This document shows, piece by piece, positions 26,296 to 37,168 of a stretch of 55,264 nucleotides of DNA; position 1 is the first letter of the stretch, and the number at the start of each line of letters is the position of its first letter. Both the position numbers and the translations under genes were made by a program. The stretch comes from an uncultured Prevotellaceae bacterium (GTDB lineage: Bacteria; Bacteroidota; Bacteroidia; Bacteroidales; Bacteroidaceae). The stretch lies in contig CACZIT010000021.1 in NCBI GenBank assembly GCA_902781315.1, forward strand, positions 1 through 55,264, written 5' to 3'. The notes beneath the pieces are model-generated. The model made no database searches. It worked only from the letters and a program-made list of their open reading frames with translations, and was not told the DNA's origin.

Positions 26296-27459
26296 TTATT
26301 TTGTTGTGAACTTGTAAACACAATGGCTCAGGTACTTCTCACCGGGCTTCAGGTAGGGGCTGGGCCATCCTTTGGCAACCTTGTTGGGAGAGTCGGGATA
26401 CTTCTGAGTTTCGAGACAGACGCTCACATGCTTCGGATACTTGATGCCGTTCTTGCAGGTGATGCCAGTGCCCTGGAAGTTGCCTGTGTAGACCTGGATG
26501 CCGGGCTCGTTGGTGAATACCTGCATGAAGATGCCGGTAGTCTTGTCGTAGAGGCTTGCAGCCACCATCTGGTCGTTGCCCTTACCGTCCTTATAGGTGT
26601 TCAGGCAGTAGTTGTGGTCGTAGCCGCCAGCGTATTTAATCTGATGCTCGGTGGTATCGGCAATCATCTCATAGAGAGCGCGTGGCTTTTTGAAGTCGAG
26701 CGAAGATCCGTAGACGTCGCGCAGTTCGCCAGTAGTCATATAGGTCGTGTCGATGGGGGTCATCTTGTCGGCATTCACGTAGAGTTCCATGTTGGTGCCA
26801 GGCTGTGAGGGATTGCCCGTGAGCGTGAAGTAGGCGTGGTTGCACATGTTGATGACAGTCTCCTTGTCGGTAGTGGCCTCGAAGGTGCAGTCGAGGGCGT
26901 TGTCCTCAGTGAGCTTATAGGTAGCGATGGCTGTCACGGTGCCGGGGAAACCATTGTCGCCGTCGGGCGAGACGATGGTGAGCTTCAGTGTCTGCTCGTC
27001 AACCTGCTCGGCATCATACACCTGATACTGCCATCCTGAAGGACCGCCATGCAGACAGTGGCCAAAGTTGTTGGTAGGCAGCTGATATTTCTGTCCGGCA
27101 ACGGTAATCTGACCTTTGTTGATGCGGTTGGCATAACGTCCGATTGTTGCGCCATAGTCGCTCGGAGAGTTTACGGAGTCGGCATACTGTGCGATGTTGT
27201 CATAGCCCAGCACGACATCTCTGAAATTACCATCCCTGTCGGGAACCATCAGCGACACCAGGCGTCCGCCGAAGTTGGTGAAGCAAGCCTCCACGCCGTT
27301 CTTGTTTTTCAAGACATACAGCTTGACAGGCTTTTCGTTGATAACGGTGTCGAACTTGGCAGGATCAAGGCCAGAAAGGGTCTTGCCGCCGTTACCACAT
27401 GAAGCAAGCAGCATTGTTGCCATGCCGGCTCCAAATAACATTGTCTTAAAGTTTGCCAT
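26296..27459 (-). CDS. Aldose 1-epimerase (GalM family), exported lipoprotein
   Basis: A 387-residue mutarotase with an N-terminal signal peptide and lipobox (LLASCGN, Cys at about residue 21), so it is probably anchored in the periplasm or outer membrane. Catalytic features of the GalM fold are present: GATIGRYANRI, the CLHGGPSGW segment with the catalytic His region, and the later YAGGYDHNYCL and EPGIQVYTGN with the catalytic Glu. It would interconvert sugar anomers before uptake by the symporter encoded just downstream. It is the first gene after the terminator and control region of the ara unit. Confidence 0.87.
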   Translation of the reverse strand: MANFKTMLFGAGMATMLLASCGNGGKTLSGLDPAKFDTVINEKPVKLYVLKNKNGVEACFTNFGGRLVSLMVPDRDGNFRDVVLGYDNIAQYADSVNSPSDYGATIGRYANRINKGQITVAGQKYQLPTNNFGHCLHGGPSGWQYQVYDAEQVDEQTLKLTIVSPDGDNGFPGTVTAIATYKLTEDNALDCTFEATTDKETVINMCNHAYFTLTGNPSQPGTNMELYVNADKMTPIDTTYMTTGELRDVYGSSLDFKKPRALYEMIADTTEHQIKYAGGYDHNYCLNTYKDGKGNDQMVAASLYDKTTGIFMQVFTNEPGIQVYTGNFQGTGITCKNGIKYPKHVSVCLETQKYPDSPNKVAKGWPSPYLKPGEKYLSHCVYKFTTK

Positions 27460-27633
27460 AAAAACGAATTGTTAATAAGTTGTTATTAAGTTTGTTTTAT
27501 CTATATCTTTTTCGTCGGTATTACAACCAAGTATAGCAGTATGATTTGTATTTTGGTGTAAAATTACAACTTTTTTTCCAATGCCGTACATTTTGCTCCT
27601 TATTTTTTAGTGAAAGCGCGCTTATTTCACATT

Positions 27634-27657
27634 TTTTATGGTTTTACTACCATAAAA
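27634..27657. promoter_or_regulatory. Perfect 9-bp dyad in the ara control region, candidate operator
   Basis: TTTTATGGT / ACCATAAAA with a 6-nt spacer lies about 180 nt upstream of the lipoprotein epimerase gene. A second dyad, GTGAAA / TTTCAC with a 9-nt spacer, is at 27611-27631. The 260-nt gap also holds A/T-rich leader sequence but no gene. Either dyad could bind the AraR-like protein; this is inference. Confidence 0.4.
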
Positions 27658-27696
27658 GAAAGCACCCTGCTGCTCGAAGTTGAGTAGCAGGGTGCT
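27651..27696 (-). terminator. Intrinsic terminator after the galactose transporter gene
   Basis: A long stem AGCACCCTGCTGCTC / GAGTAGCAGGGTGCT (one mismatch) around a 6-nt loop is followed on the minus strand by TTCTTTTAT. It separates the gal unit from the ara unit. Confidence 0.85.
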
Positions 27697-27722
27697 TGTT
27701 AGGATGTAATAAAAAGCGTAGT

Positions 27723-29015
27723 TTAGTCGACCTTGATATCGGTATTGACGTTCTTAGAACCGATGAGGGCGTAGTACAGTATGTAGGCTGCACATGCCAG
27801 CGGTACCCAGAAACTGGTGAGGTAAGAACCAGTCCAGTCGGCCACGAGGCCCTGAACGCCTACCATGATGGCGAAGCCGCAAACCATGGTCATGAAAGCA
27901 CCTGAAGCGATAGCTGTGTACTTACCCAGACCCTCAGTAGCAAGGTTGAAGATGCCACCCCACATAACAGATGCGCAGAGGCCAACCAGCAGGAAGCAGA
28001 ATACGCCAATAGGCAAGTCGCCCCACATGAGCTTCATGTTTGTGTAGTCGATACCAGGAACAGAAACTGTCAGGGTTGTGGGCAGGAAGATGCCGAGGGC
28101 AATCAGGATGATGGCAGCTGTGCTAACGAAAGTAATCATAGCCTTCGTAGAAACTTTTCCACCAACAACGCCTCCAATGAAACGGCCGATGAGCATGAAG
28201 ATGAAGAAAAGGGCCGAGAGTGTACCAACGTAACTGGCATCCATGGCAAGGCCTGGAGTCGGTGCGTCAGTAGCAGCTGTCAGATACTGCAGGATGTAGC
28301 CAGGAATACCCATCTCCACGCCACCATAGAGACCAATAGCGAGGATGCCAAGGTTGAAGTGGCGGAACGAGAATGCGCTGTGAGGATCTTTCTCACCTTT
28401 CTTCTCCTCAACGGGCTGCTGAGGCTCTTCAATCTTTGTGAAGGCAATCACGATAAAGGCAATCACGAAGATGGCCAGGGCAATCATCAGAGCTGGTGTG
28501 GCATCGGAGATCTTTGCCTTAGCAGCATCGCCGATGAGGGCACCCATGATGATGTAAACAGCAACAGCTGCCGAAGAGTTGAACACGCCACCAATCTGGA
28601 TGAGCTGGTTACCCTTGTTGCCACCGCCGCCGAGAAGGTTCAGCATCGGGTTGACAACCGTGTTCAGGATGCACATGCAGCATCCCGAGATCAGGGCACC
28701 GATGAGGTAGACAGCCATACCGCCCCAACCGGACAGCCACTGCACGATAATGCCAATGATACCTACGAGAAGACCAATCAGAGCAGTCTTCTTGTAGCCG
28801 TACTTCTTGATGCACATACCTGCGGGGAAGCCCATCAGCAGATAAGCCATGAAATTACCGTAGTTACCGATCATAGCCATGAAGTTAGTCGTGCCGAACT
28901 GGTTCTTCACAATCACACCCATGGGCGAGCACAGATTGGTAACGAAGGCAATCATGGCAAAGAGGGCAATCATCACGATGATAGCACCCCATTGTGTTGT
29001 TTGTTGCTTACTCAT
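27723..29015 (-). CDS. Glucose/galactose MFS transporter (FucP/GluP family)
   Basis: A 430-residue inner-membrane protein with 12 predicted helices of the fucose/galactose:H+ symporter subfamily. Characteristic stretches are FMAYLLMGFPAGMCIKKYGYKKT, LNTVVNPMLNLLGG and GVFNSSAAVAVY. Flanking galK and galM point to galactose as substrate. It lies 57 nt after galK in the same direction and is followed by a strong terminator. Confidence 0.87.
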   Translation of the reverse strand: MSKQQTTQWGAIIVMIALFAMIAFVTNLCSPMGVIVKNQFGTTNFMAMIGNYGNFMAYLLMGFPAGMCIKKYGYKKTALIGLLVGIIGIIVQWLSGWGGMAVYLIGALISGCCMCILNTVVNPMLNLLGGGGNKGNQLIQIGGVFNSSAAVAVYIIMGALIGDAAKAKISDATPALMIALAIFVIAFIVIAFTKIEEPQQPVEEKKGEKDPHSAFSFRHFNLGILAIGLYGGVEMGIPGYILQYLTAATDAPTPGLAMDASYVGTLSALFFIFMLIGRFIGGVVGGKVSTKAMITFVSTAAIILIALGIFLPTTLTVSVPGIDYTNMKLMWGDLPIGVFCFLLVGLCASVMWGGIFNLATEGLGKYTAIASGAFMTMVCGFAIMVGVQGLVADWTGSYLTSFWVPLACAAYILYYALIGSKNVNTDIKVD

Positions 29016-29072
29016 TTTGTAATTATCGATTTACTGATTTACGAATTACGATTATACTCGCGTAGTAAGTGA

Positions 29073-30236
29073 TCAGCAGATTTTGCGAGAACCATCGCTG
29101 ATGACCACGTCGTAGACCTTCGGAGCCTTGCCGTACTTCTCAAAGTACTTCTGGCAGGCGGTCTTGATGAAGTCGTCATAGAGTTCGTCCTTTACGAGGT
29201 TGATAGTGCAACCGCCGAAGCCACCACCCATGATGCGCGAACCTGTCACACCGCACTCCTTGGCGATGTCGTTGAGGAAGTCGAGCTCTTCGCAGCTCAC
29301 CTCATACTCTTTCGACAATCCTTCGTGGGTCTCATACATCTTCTTACCTACGGTCTCGTAGTCGCCTGCAACGAGTGCATCGCAAACAGCCAGCACGCGA
29401 TCCTTCTCGCCGAGCACGAAGTGGGCACGCTTGTAGTCCTCTTCGCCTACCTCGGCACGTACTTCCTCAAGCTGCTTCCAGGTGCAGTCACGCAATGTCT
29501 CGAACTTTCCTTCTGGATGCTTGGCAGCAATGTGCTTCACTACGTTCTCGCAAGAGTTGCGTCGATCATTGTAAGGCGAGCCTGCCAGTTCGTGTTTCAC
29601 GCAAGAGTTCAGCAGAACGAGCTTGTAGCCCTGAGGGTTGAAGGGGAAGTATTCGAACTCGCGGCTACGGCAGTCGAGGCGCATAAGTTTGCCTTTCTGA
29701 CCGAAAACGGAAGCGAACTGGTCCATGATACCGCAGTTCACACCGCAGTAGTTGTGCTCAGTAGCCTGGCCAGCAAGCACCATGTCCCACTTTGAAACCT
29801 TGTTGTCGCCGAAGAGATCGTTCAGTCCGCATGCGAAGCAACTCTCCATAGCTGCCGACGAAGACATGCCAGCACCGAGGGGTACATCACCTGCGAAGGC
29901 GATATTATAACCTTTAACGGGAACGCCTAACTTCTCCATTTCCAGCGTGATACCATAAATGTAACGAGCCCATGAGGCGCGAGGTCCCTGACCATCGTGG
30001 AAGTCAAAGTCAACGCGATCCTTCAGGTCGATAGAATAGGCGCGGATAGTGCTTTCTGTTCCATTGGGGCGCATTTCTGCCATGATGCCTTTGTCAACAG
30101 CACCGGGGAATACGAAGCCACCATTGTAGTCGGTGTGCTCACCAATGAGGTTGATACGACCCGGCGAAGCATAGATGTTGCCGGTCTTGCCATCGAAGTG
30201 CTTGATGAAGCGACTTCTTACGAATTCAATGTCCAT
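29073..30236 (-). CDS. galK: Galactokinase (GalK)
   Basis: A 387-residue GHMP kinase of normal length that makes galactose 1-phosphate for the Leloir pathway. Three motifs are clear: the galactokinase signature PGRINLIGEHTDYNGG, the ATP-binding loop PLGAGMSSSAAMES, and the C-terminal GSRIMGGGFGGCTINLV. It lies between galM and the transporter, with 33 nt to galM. No galT or galE is in the window. Confidence 0.95.
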   Translation of the reverse strand: MDIEFVRSRFIKHFDGKTGNIYASPGRINLIGEHTDYNGGFVFPGAVDKGIMAEMRPNGTESTIRAYSIDLKDRVDFDFHDGQGPRASWARYIYGITLEMEKLGVPVKGYNIAFAGDVPLGAGMSSSAAMESCFACGLNDLFGDNKVSKWDMVLAGQATEHNYCGVNCGIMDQFASVFGQKGKLMRLDCRSREFEYFPFNPQGYKLVLLNSCVKHELAGSPYNDRRNSCENVVKHIAAKHPEGKFETLRDCTWKQLEEVRAEVGEEDYKRAHFVLGEKDRVLAVCDALVAGDYETVGKKMYETHEGLSKEYEVSCEELDFLNDIAKECGVTGSRIMGGGFGGCTINLVKDELYDDFIKTACQKYFEKYGKAPKVYDVVISDGSRKIC

Positions 30237-30269
30237 AAGCTTAAATGATTTGGTATTGTTAAGAATTAA

Positions 30270-31358
30270 TTATTTTTCGATACCGAACTTGTAAATGGTC
30301 TTCTGGCGATACTCTTCACCCGGGCGCAGTATGACGCTGGGGAAATAAGGATGGTTGGGAGAGTCGGGGAAGTGCTGGCACTCGAAGCAGATGCCCGAGC
30401 GGCGGGGGAACGTGGCACCATGCTGGCCTGTATAGCCGTCGGCCCAGTTGTCGGTGTAGAGCTGTACGCCAGGCTCAGTGGTGTAGACTTCCATCGTGCG
30501 ACCGCTCTTCGGCTCTACGAGACGGGCTGCAAAGCTCAGCTCACCTTCTTCGTTTTTGTTCAGCACATAGCAGTGGTCGTAGCCGGCACCATTTTTAATC
30601 TGCTCATCGTCAGCATCAATGTCTTTGCCTACAGCCTTCGGCTCGCGGAAGTCGAACGGCGTGCCCTTCACGAAGCGAATTTCACCCGTGGGAATCGATG
30701 TATCGTCGATAGGCAGGTAGTAGTCGGCGTTAATCTGGCAGAGCTGGTCGTCAATGGTAGGAGTAGGATTGGCAATGCCCTGCAGTGAGAAGAATCCGTG
30801 GCTTGTGAGGTTGAGGATGGTTTTCTTGTTGGTCTGAGCCATGTACTCAATGACCAACTCATTTTCGTCGGTGAAAGTGTATACAACCGTTACTTTCATC
30901 TCGCCAGTGTAACCTTCTTCTCCATAAGGACTTACGTACTTCAGTACGAGCGTCTTGTCGTTCATCTGGAGGGCTTCCCATACTTTGGCATTCCAACCCT
31001 TTAGGCCGCCATGCAGAGCATTCGGGCCATTGTTGATGGCCAGCTCATACTTCTTGCCGTTCAGCTGGAACTTACCGCGGCAGATGCGATTGCCGTAGCG
31101 GCCAATAAGTGTGGAGAGATAAGGTTCTGGACTATTGATGACACCTTCTATTGTGTCGTGGCCCTGAATGACGTTGGCATAATTTCCATCGCGATCGGGA
31201 ACCATAATAGCAACAAGTGCTCCACCGTAGTTGGTGATGGCAACCTCATTGCCCTGACTGTTCTTCAAAATGTAAAGATCGGTCTGTTTACCGTTGACAG
31301 TGGTCTGAAAGTCTTCACGCTTCAGACCACAGAGATTCGCTGTTTCTCTTGTGTTCAT
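30270..31358 (-). CDS. galM: Aldose 1-epimerase (GalM), cytoplasmic
   Basis: A 362-residue mutarotase with the same catalytic landmarks as the lipoprotein paralogue in the ara unit (LIGRYGNRI, ALHGGLKGWNAKVW, GAGYDHCYVLN, EPGVQLYTDN) but no signal peptide. The start MNTRETANLCGLK at 31358 is preferred; the upstream extension is Phe-rich and derives from the A/T-rich control region. It heads the gal unit and would supply alpha-galactose to GalK. Confidence 0.9.
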   Translation of the reverse strand: MNTRETANLCGLKREDFQTTVNGKQTDLYILKNSQGNEVAITNYGGALVAIMVPDRDGNYANVIQGHDTIEGVINSPEPYLSTLIGRYGNRICRGKFQLNGKKYELAINNGPNALHGGLKGWNAKVWEALQMNDKTLVLKYVSPYGEEGYTGEMKVTVVYTFTDENELVIEYMAQTNKKTILNLTSHGFFSLQGIANPTPTIDDQLCQINADYYLPIDDTSIPTGEIRFVKGTPFDFREPKAVGKDIDADDEQIKNGAGYDHCYVLNKNEEGELSFAARLVEPKSGRTMEVYTTEPGVQLYTDNWADGYTGQHGATFPRRSGICFECQHFPDSPNHPYFPSVILRPGEEYRQKTIYKFGIEK

Positions 31359-31532
31359 GATGTTGGAGTTTTTAGTTATAACTAATACTATCCTGCAAAA
31401 TAAACAAAAAAAAATGGAAATAGCAAACTTATTGCAAAAAAAATAACTTTTGCTTAGCGTTAAAAACAATTAAAGAAAGGAAATTGGTATTCTTTTCGTG
31501 TTGTTCTTGCCTTTCTGTGATGCTTCATCGGA

Positions 31533-32798
31533 TTATCTGAGTGCGGTGAGCAGATCGGCCACAATATAGCTGCTGCCACCAATGAATATGAAATCGTCGG
31601 CTGCGGCCTCAGTAAGAGCTGCTTGAAAAGCATCGGCAACTTTGGGGAATATCTTTCCGCGGAGCTGATGGCCGACAGCTAGTTCGGCAACACGCTGGGC
31701 AGGAATAGCCCTGTGGTTGTTGGCCTGAGTGAAGTAGTAAAGTGCTTGCTTGGGCAGCATGGCGAGTACAGCGTTGATGTCTTTGTCATCAACCATACCG
31801 AAGACGATGCGTAGTTGGCGGCATTGCTGCTGGCTGATTTGTGGAGCCAGATACTCCCAGGCTGCTGGGTTGTGGCCTGTATCGCAGATGACAAGCGGCT
31901 CCCGGCGCAACATCTGCCAGCGCCCCATTAGTCCTGTGTTCTGTGTAATATGCATAAGGGCTCGGCTGATAAGGCTTTCTGCGTCAGGAAGTTGCTCAAT
32001 TCTCTCCAGAATCTGGGTTGCGCAGAGAATGGTTCGCAAGTTCTTTTGCTGGTAACTGCCTTTCAGTTCGAAGTCGGGGAGTGGAGTGGGGCATTCAAAC
32101 TCTTCGGCAAAGCAGATGGGGGCTTCCATTTCTTTTGCTTTCTGCTCGAATACAGGGCGTGTTTCTGCAGTTGTCTCACCGATGACAACTGGCACTCCTT
32201 TTTTGATGATACCTGCCTTCTCCGATGCTATCTGAGCCAGCGTGGTGCCAAGGAATTGGGTGTGGTCTAAGGCAATGTTGGTGATGACACAAAGTTCTGG
32301 ACGAATGATGTTTGTGCAATCAAGTCGTCCGCCAAGCCCCACTTCGATGACGGCCACGTCCACCTTCTCGTCGGCAAAGTACTTGAAAGCCAGGGCCGTA
32401 GTCAGTTCAAAGAAAGAGGGGAAAAGAATATTGGCTGCATGATGGCCCGGACGTGGCAGGTTCCAGTTGATGAAGTCTTCGACAAAGTCGATGACGTATT
32501 GTTCGGATACACATTGTCCATTTACACGAATGCGCTCACGAAAATCAATCAGGTGGGGCGACGTGTAGAGTCCTACGCGTAGTCCCGCCTCTTGTAGAAT
32601 GCTGGCCAGCGAGTGGGAAACGGACCCTTTTCCGTTGGTGCCGGCCACATGGATAGTTCGGAAACCTGTGTGCGGATGCCCGTAGTGCTCGTCGAGCGCC
32701 CATGTGGTCTGAAGGCCAGGTTTGTAGGCTGATGCTCCGACGTGTTCAAATACGGGCGTTGCTTGATAGAGATACTGGATGGTTTCCTGATAATTCAT
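31533..32798 (-). CDS. folC: Bifunctional folylpolyglutamate/dihydrofolate synthase (FolC)
   Basis: A 421-residue Mur-ligase-type enzyme that adds glutamate to dihydropteroate and folates. The ATP loop is VAGTNGKGSVSHSLASIL. The FolC-type central domain follows (VAVIEVGLGGRLDCTNII, ALDHTQFLG), then the C-terminal Mur domain with ICDTGHNPAAWEYL. Length is normal. It lies 18 nt after dnaJ on the same strand and may be co-transcribed with it. Confidence 0.93.
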   Translation of the reverse strand: MNYQETIQYLYQATPVFEHVGASAYKPGLQTTWALDEHYGHPHTGFRTIHVAGTNGKGSVSHSLASILQEAGLRVGLYTSPHLIDFRERIRVNGQCVSEQYVIDFVEDFINWNLPRPGHHAANILFPSFFELTTALAFKYFADEKVDVAVIEVGLGGRLDCTNIIRPELCVITNIALDHTQFLGTTLAQIASEKAGIIKKGVPVVIGETTAETRPVFEQKAKEMEAPICFAEEFECPTPLPDFELKGSYQQKNLRTILCATQILERIEQLPDAESLISRALMHITQNTGLMGRWQMLRREPLVICDTGHNPAAWEYLAPQISQQQCRQLRIVFGMVDDKDINAVLAMLPKQALYYFTQANNHRAIPAQRVAELAVGHQLRGKIFPKVADAFQAALTEAAADDFIFIGGSSYIVADLLTALR

Positions 32799-32816
32799 AG
32801 TCTCAACTACTTATGA

Positions 32817-33983
32817 TCAGCTGAAATAGTTTTTGAACTTGCTGAAGATAGAGCGCTTGGTAGCCGAGTCGCCCTGGAAGTTGTCGCTCGAGCGCAGTTG
32901 TTCCAGCATCTGACGTTCGTGGCGTTCGAGTGTCTTTGGCACATAGACGCTGATGTTAACCACGAGGTCACCCTGTCCGTTGCCGTAGCCTTGCACGGCA
33001 GGCAGCCCTTTTCCGCGCAGGCGAAGTGTCTTGCCAGGCTGGGTGCCAGCTTCTATCTTCACGCGCACCTTCTTACCGTCGATAGTGGGAATCTCCACAT
33101 CGCCGCCAAGGGCTGCGGTCGGGAAGTCGAGCAGCAGGTTGTAGATGATGTCCTGATTGTCTCGTATGAACGTGTCGTTGGGCTCTTCCTCTATAAAAAC
33201 CTGTATGTTGCCGTTGACACCATTGTGAGGAGCGGCGTTTCCTTTTCCAGGTACGTTGACCACCATTCCTTCGGCTACGCCTGCGGGGATGTTGATCTCT
33301 ACGACTTCCTCTCCTTTCACGATACCAGTTCCGGCGCAGTGAGGACATTTGTTCTTAATGACTTTTCCCTCACCGTGGCATGTGGGGCACTCGCTTTGCG
33401 TTTGCATCATGCCGAGTATCGAACGCACCGTCTTTACAGTATATCCGTTACCGTTGCAGGTGGGGCAGGTAGTGGCTGAACTACCAGCCTGGGCACCACT
33501 TCCGTGGCAATGCTGGCAGACAACGTCCTTCTTTACCTTGAATTTCTTCGTGACACCTGTGGCAACCTCTTGTAACGATAGGCGCACTTTCAGCCGAAGG
33601 TCGGAACCGCGATATTGAGCCCGCTGAGCTCCACCTCCGCCGAAACCTCCAAAGCCGCTAAATCCTCCACGTCCGCCAAAAACGTCGCCGAACATCGAGA
33701 AAATGTCGTCCATCGAGAAGCCTCCGGCACCGCCGAATCCTCCGAAGCCACCTTCCATGTTGGGGCCGTCGAATCCGAACTGATCGTACTGTTGGCGCTT
33801 CTGCTTGTCGCTCAGCACGCTATAGGCTTCGGCCGCCTCTTTGAATTTCTCCTCGGCCTCCTTGTTGCCCGGATTGCGGTCTGGGTGATATTTGATGGCA
33901 ATCTTTCGGTAAGCCTTCTTGATTTCGTCATCAGTGGCTTGCTTACCGACGCCAAGTACCTCGTAATAGTCTCTCTTTGCCAT
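32817..33983 (-). CDS. dnaJ: Chaperone DnaJ (Hsp40)
   Basis: A 388-residue type I Hsp40, the co-chaperone that stimulates DnaK ATPase. It has a J domain with His33-Pro34-Asp35, a Gly/Phe-rich segment (about 75-120), and four CxxCxGxG zinc repeats ([32 protein letters not shown]) followed by the substrate-binding beta domains. It follows grpE by 48 nt in the same direction. Confidence 0.97.
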   Translation of the reverse strand: MAKRDYYEVLGVGKQATDDEIKKAYRKIAIKYHPDRNPGNKEAEEKFKEAAEAYSVLSDKQKRQQYDQFGFDGPNMEGGFGGFGGAGGFSMDDIFSMFGDVFGGRGGFSGFGGFGGGGAQRAQYRGSDLRLKVRLSLQEVATGVTKKFKVKKDVVCQHCHGSGAQAGSSATTCPTCNGNGYTVKTVRSILGMMQTQSECPTCHGEGKVIKNKCPHCAGTGIVKGEEVVEINIPAGVAEGMVVNVPGKGNAAPHNGVNGNIQVFIEEEPNDTFIRDNQDIIYNLLLDFPTAALGGDVEIPTIDGKKVRVKIEAGTQPGKTLRLRGKGLPAVQGYGNGQGDLVVNISVYVPKTLERHERQMLEQLRSSDNFQGDSATKRSIFSKFKNYFS

Positions 33984-34031
33984 AATTCTTTCTTGTCTTT
34001 TATCTGTTCCTCCTTTTGTTGGGCGGCAATA

Positions 34032-34631
34032 TTATTGGCCTACAGCCACCTTCGCGTGGCGAATCACTTTGTCGTTCAGCATGTAGCCTGTCTGCACACA
34101 ATCGATAACCTTACCTTTCTTGTCGTCTCCCATACCAGGCACCATTGCGATGGCCTCGTGGTAGTCTACGTCGAAATCCTTGTCGGTGGTGTCGATTTTC
34201 TGTACGCCCAGTCCCTCCAGCGTCTTAATGAACTTCTTGAAAATGAGGTCCATGCCTTCCTTAATGGCAGCCGGATCGTCAGTATGAGTGTCAGCAAGTG
34301 CGCGCTCGAAGTCGTCGAGGACTGGCAAAATGGCAGTAATGGTCTTTTCGCCGCCGTTCAGTATGAGTTCAGCCTTCTCTTTCAGCGTGCGTTTCTTATA
34401 GTTTTCAAACTCGGCCACTGTGCGCAGCAGCTGGTCTTTCAGCTTGGCTATCTCGTCCAGCGCGGTGTCGAGTGGGTCTTTCGTTTCTTCCTCTTGAGCC
34501 TCTTCAGAAGTCTCCTGCTCCAGAGTTTCCTGTGTGTTTTCAGTCTCTTGGGCTTGCGTTTCGGCAGCCTGGGCCTCGTTTTTCTCTTCCTGGCTTTCGC
34601 CTTCGATATTGATGTTTTTCTCTTCGTTCAT
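34032..34631 (-). CDS. grpE: Nucleotide exchange factor GrpE
   Basis: A 199-residue protein with an acidic, Glu/Gln/Thr-rich N-terminal tail (about 1-75). The GrpE coiled coil and beta wing follow, with EFENYKKRTLKEKAELI, LPVLDDFERAL and the closing GYMLNDKVIRHAKVAVGQ. It releases ADP from DnaK. ATG 34631 is chosen because the acidic tail starts there; an ATG at 34664 would add a basic 11-residue leader. It is followed by dnaJ, with the ABC-F gene upstream. Confidence 0.95.
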   Translation of the reverse strand: MNEEKNINIEGESQEEKNEAQAAETQAQETENTQETLEQETSEEAQEEETKDPLDTALDEIAKLKDQLLRTVAEFENYKKRTLKEKAELILNGGEKTITAILPVLDDFERALADTHTDDPAAIKEGMDLIFKKFIKTLEGLGVQKIDTTDKDFDVDYHEAIAMVPGMGDDKKGKVIDCVQTGYMLNDKVIRHAKVAVGQ

Positions 34632-34688
34632 AGTTTTTCGTTTTGAGTTTCTAAACAGTCTCATAACAAATTCCGTGCCAATCGTTCT

Positions 34689-36392
<1,704 letters not shown>

Positions 36393-36424
36393 TTATTTCC
36401 GCGCTCGGCGACGAAGGAGACGCT

Positions 36425-36489
36425 TTCTTTCTCCATTTCATTACGTAAGCGGCCCGTTGGTTTGATTACGTAGCAAAGTGGAGAAAGAA
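36425..36489. repeat. 24-bp imperfect inverted repeat ending in TTACGTAA
   Basis: Arms at 36425-36448 and 36466-36489 match at 20 of 24 positions, with TTCTTTCTCCA outermost and TACGTAA innermost, around a 17-nt loop. It occupies most of the gap (36372-36581) between the ABC-F promoter and the lipoprotein terminator; nothing else is recognisable there. Confidence 0.6.
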
Positions 36490-36581
36490 CGAAAGAACTT
36501 TCGGCGAAGCCAATGTTACGACTTTTTTCACAGATATCAGAATGAAGTTGAAAATAGTATGTGGTGGCTGGGTGTAAGAAC

Positions 36582-36610
36582 AAAAAACCGCCGGGTCTGA
36601 GACCCAGCGG
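36582..36610 (-). terminator. Intrinsic terminator of the small lipoprotein gene
   Basis: Minus-strand stem CCGCTGGGTC / GACCCGGCGG (one mismatch) with a 3-nt loop, followed by six T residues. Confidence 0.85.
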
Positions 36611-36652
36611 CATTCTCTCACTTTTTCAGTTCGAGCACTGTGATACTGATAA

Positions 36653-36823
36653 TTACTCAGCAACAGTTGTGTCGGCAGCAGCAGTGTCGGCAGCAGCGGT
36701 GTCAACGGCTGCGGTGTCAACAGCTACAGTGTCTTCTACGACCTCGGCGGGCTTCTGGTTGTTACCGCAAGATGCGAACGAGATAGCTGCCATTGCTACG
36801 AACATAAAAACTAATTTCTTCAT
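36653..36823 (-). CDS. Tiny Ala/Asp/Thr-rich lipoprotein
   Basis: A 56-residue product with a lipoprotein signal (MKKLVFMFVAMAAISFASC, lipidated Cys at 19) and a mature part made mostly of degenerate VDTAA/ADTAA repeats. I see no fold or catalytic motif. Similar small low-complexity lipoproteins are common in Bacteroidales and have no known role. The start at 36823 is set by the signal peptide. It has its own -7 box and a strong terminator, which supports it being a real, well-expressed gene. Confidence 0.75.
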   Translation of the reverse strand: MKKLVFMFVAMAAISFASCGNNQKPAEVVEDTVAVDTAAVDTAAADTAAADTTVAE

Positions 36824-37168
36824 TTTCTTTGCTTTTTTAAATCTGTAAAACAATCATTTGTTTATTAAAACGATGCAAAGGTAAGCATTTTTTTGATACG
36901 TTGTACTTTTTTTTTCGACTTTTTTTTGCTGATTTTGTAACTTTTTTGTAATGTATTGATAATCAATGGTTTACAAAGTGTAAAAAATAGTTAAAGATTT
37001 TGTGCTCCCACACAAAGTGGTCAGAAATGCCTTTTTTTGAATTTTTTTGAGGAATGTTTCAGAGCATTTTTCTGCTCACTTCCTGTGCTCGTTCGCAACT
37101 TTTTTGTACCTTTGCATGCAAATGCGTTTCAGACGCGTATTATAAATATAATAAGGTGTAGGCAACTT
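36824..37168. promoter_or_regulatory. Divergent, T-rich control region between the lipoprotein and mtaB
   Basis: A -7 box TACCTTTG faces left at 36876-36883 (lipoprotein) and another faces right at 37107-37114 (mtaB). Between them are long T-runs and two small dyads, TTTACA-AAG-TGTAAA at about 36970 and TTTGTG/CACAAA at about 37000. Neither -7 box has a clear TTTG partner. No gene is visible. Confidence 0.5.
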
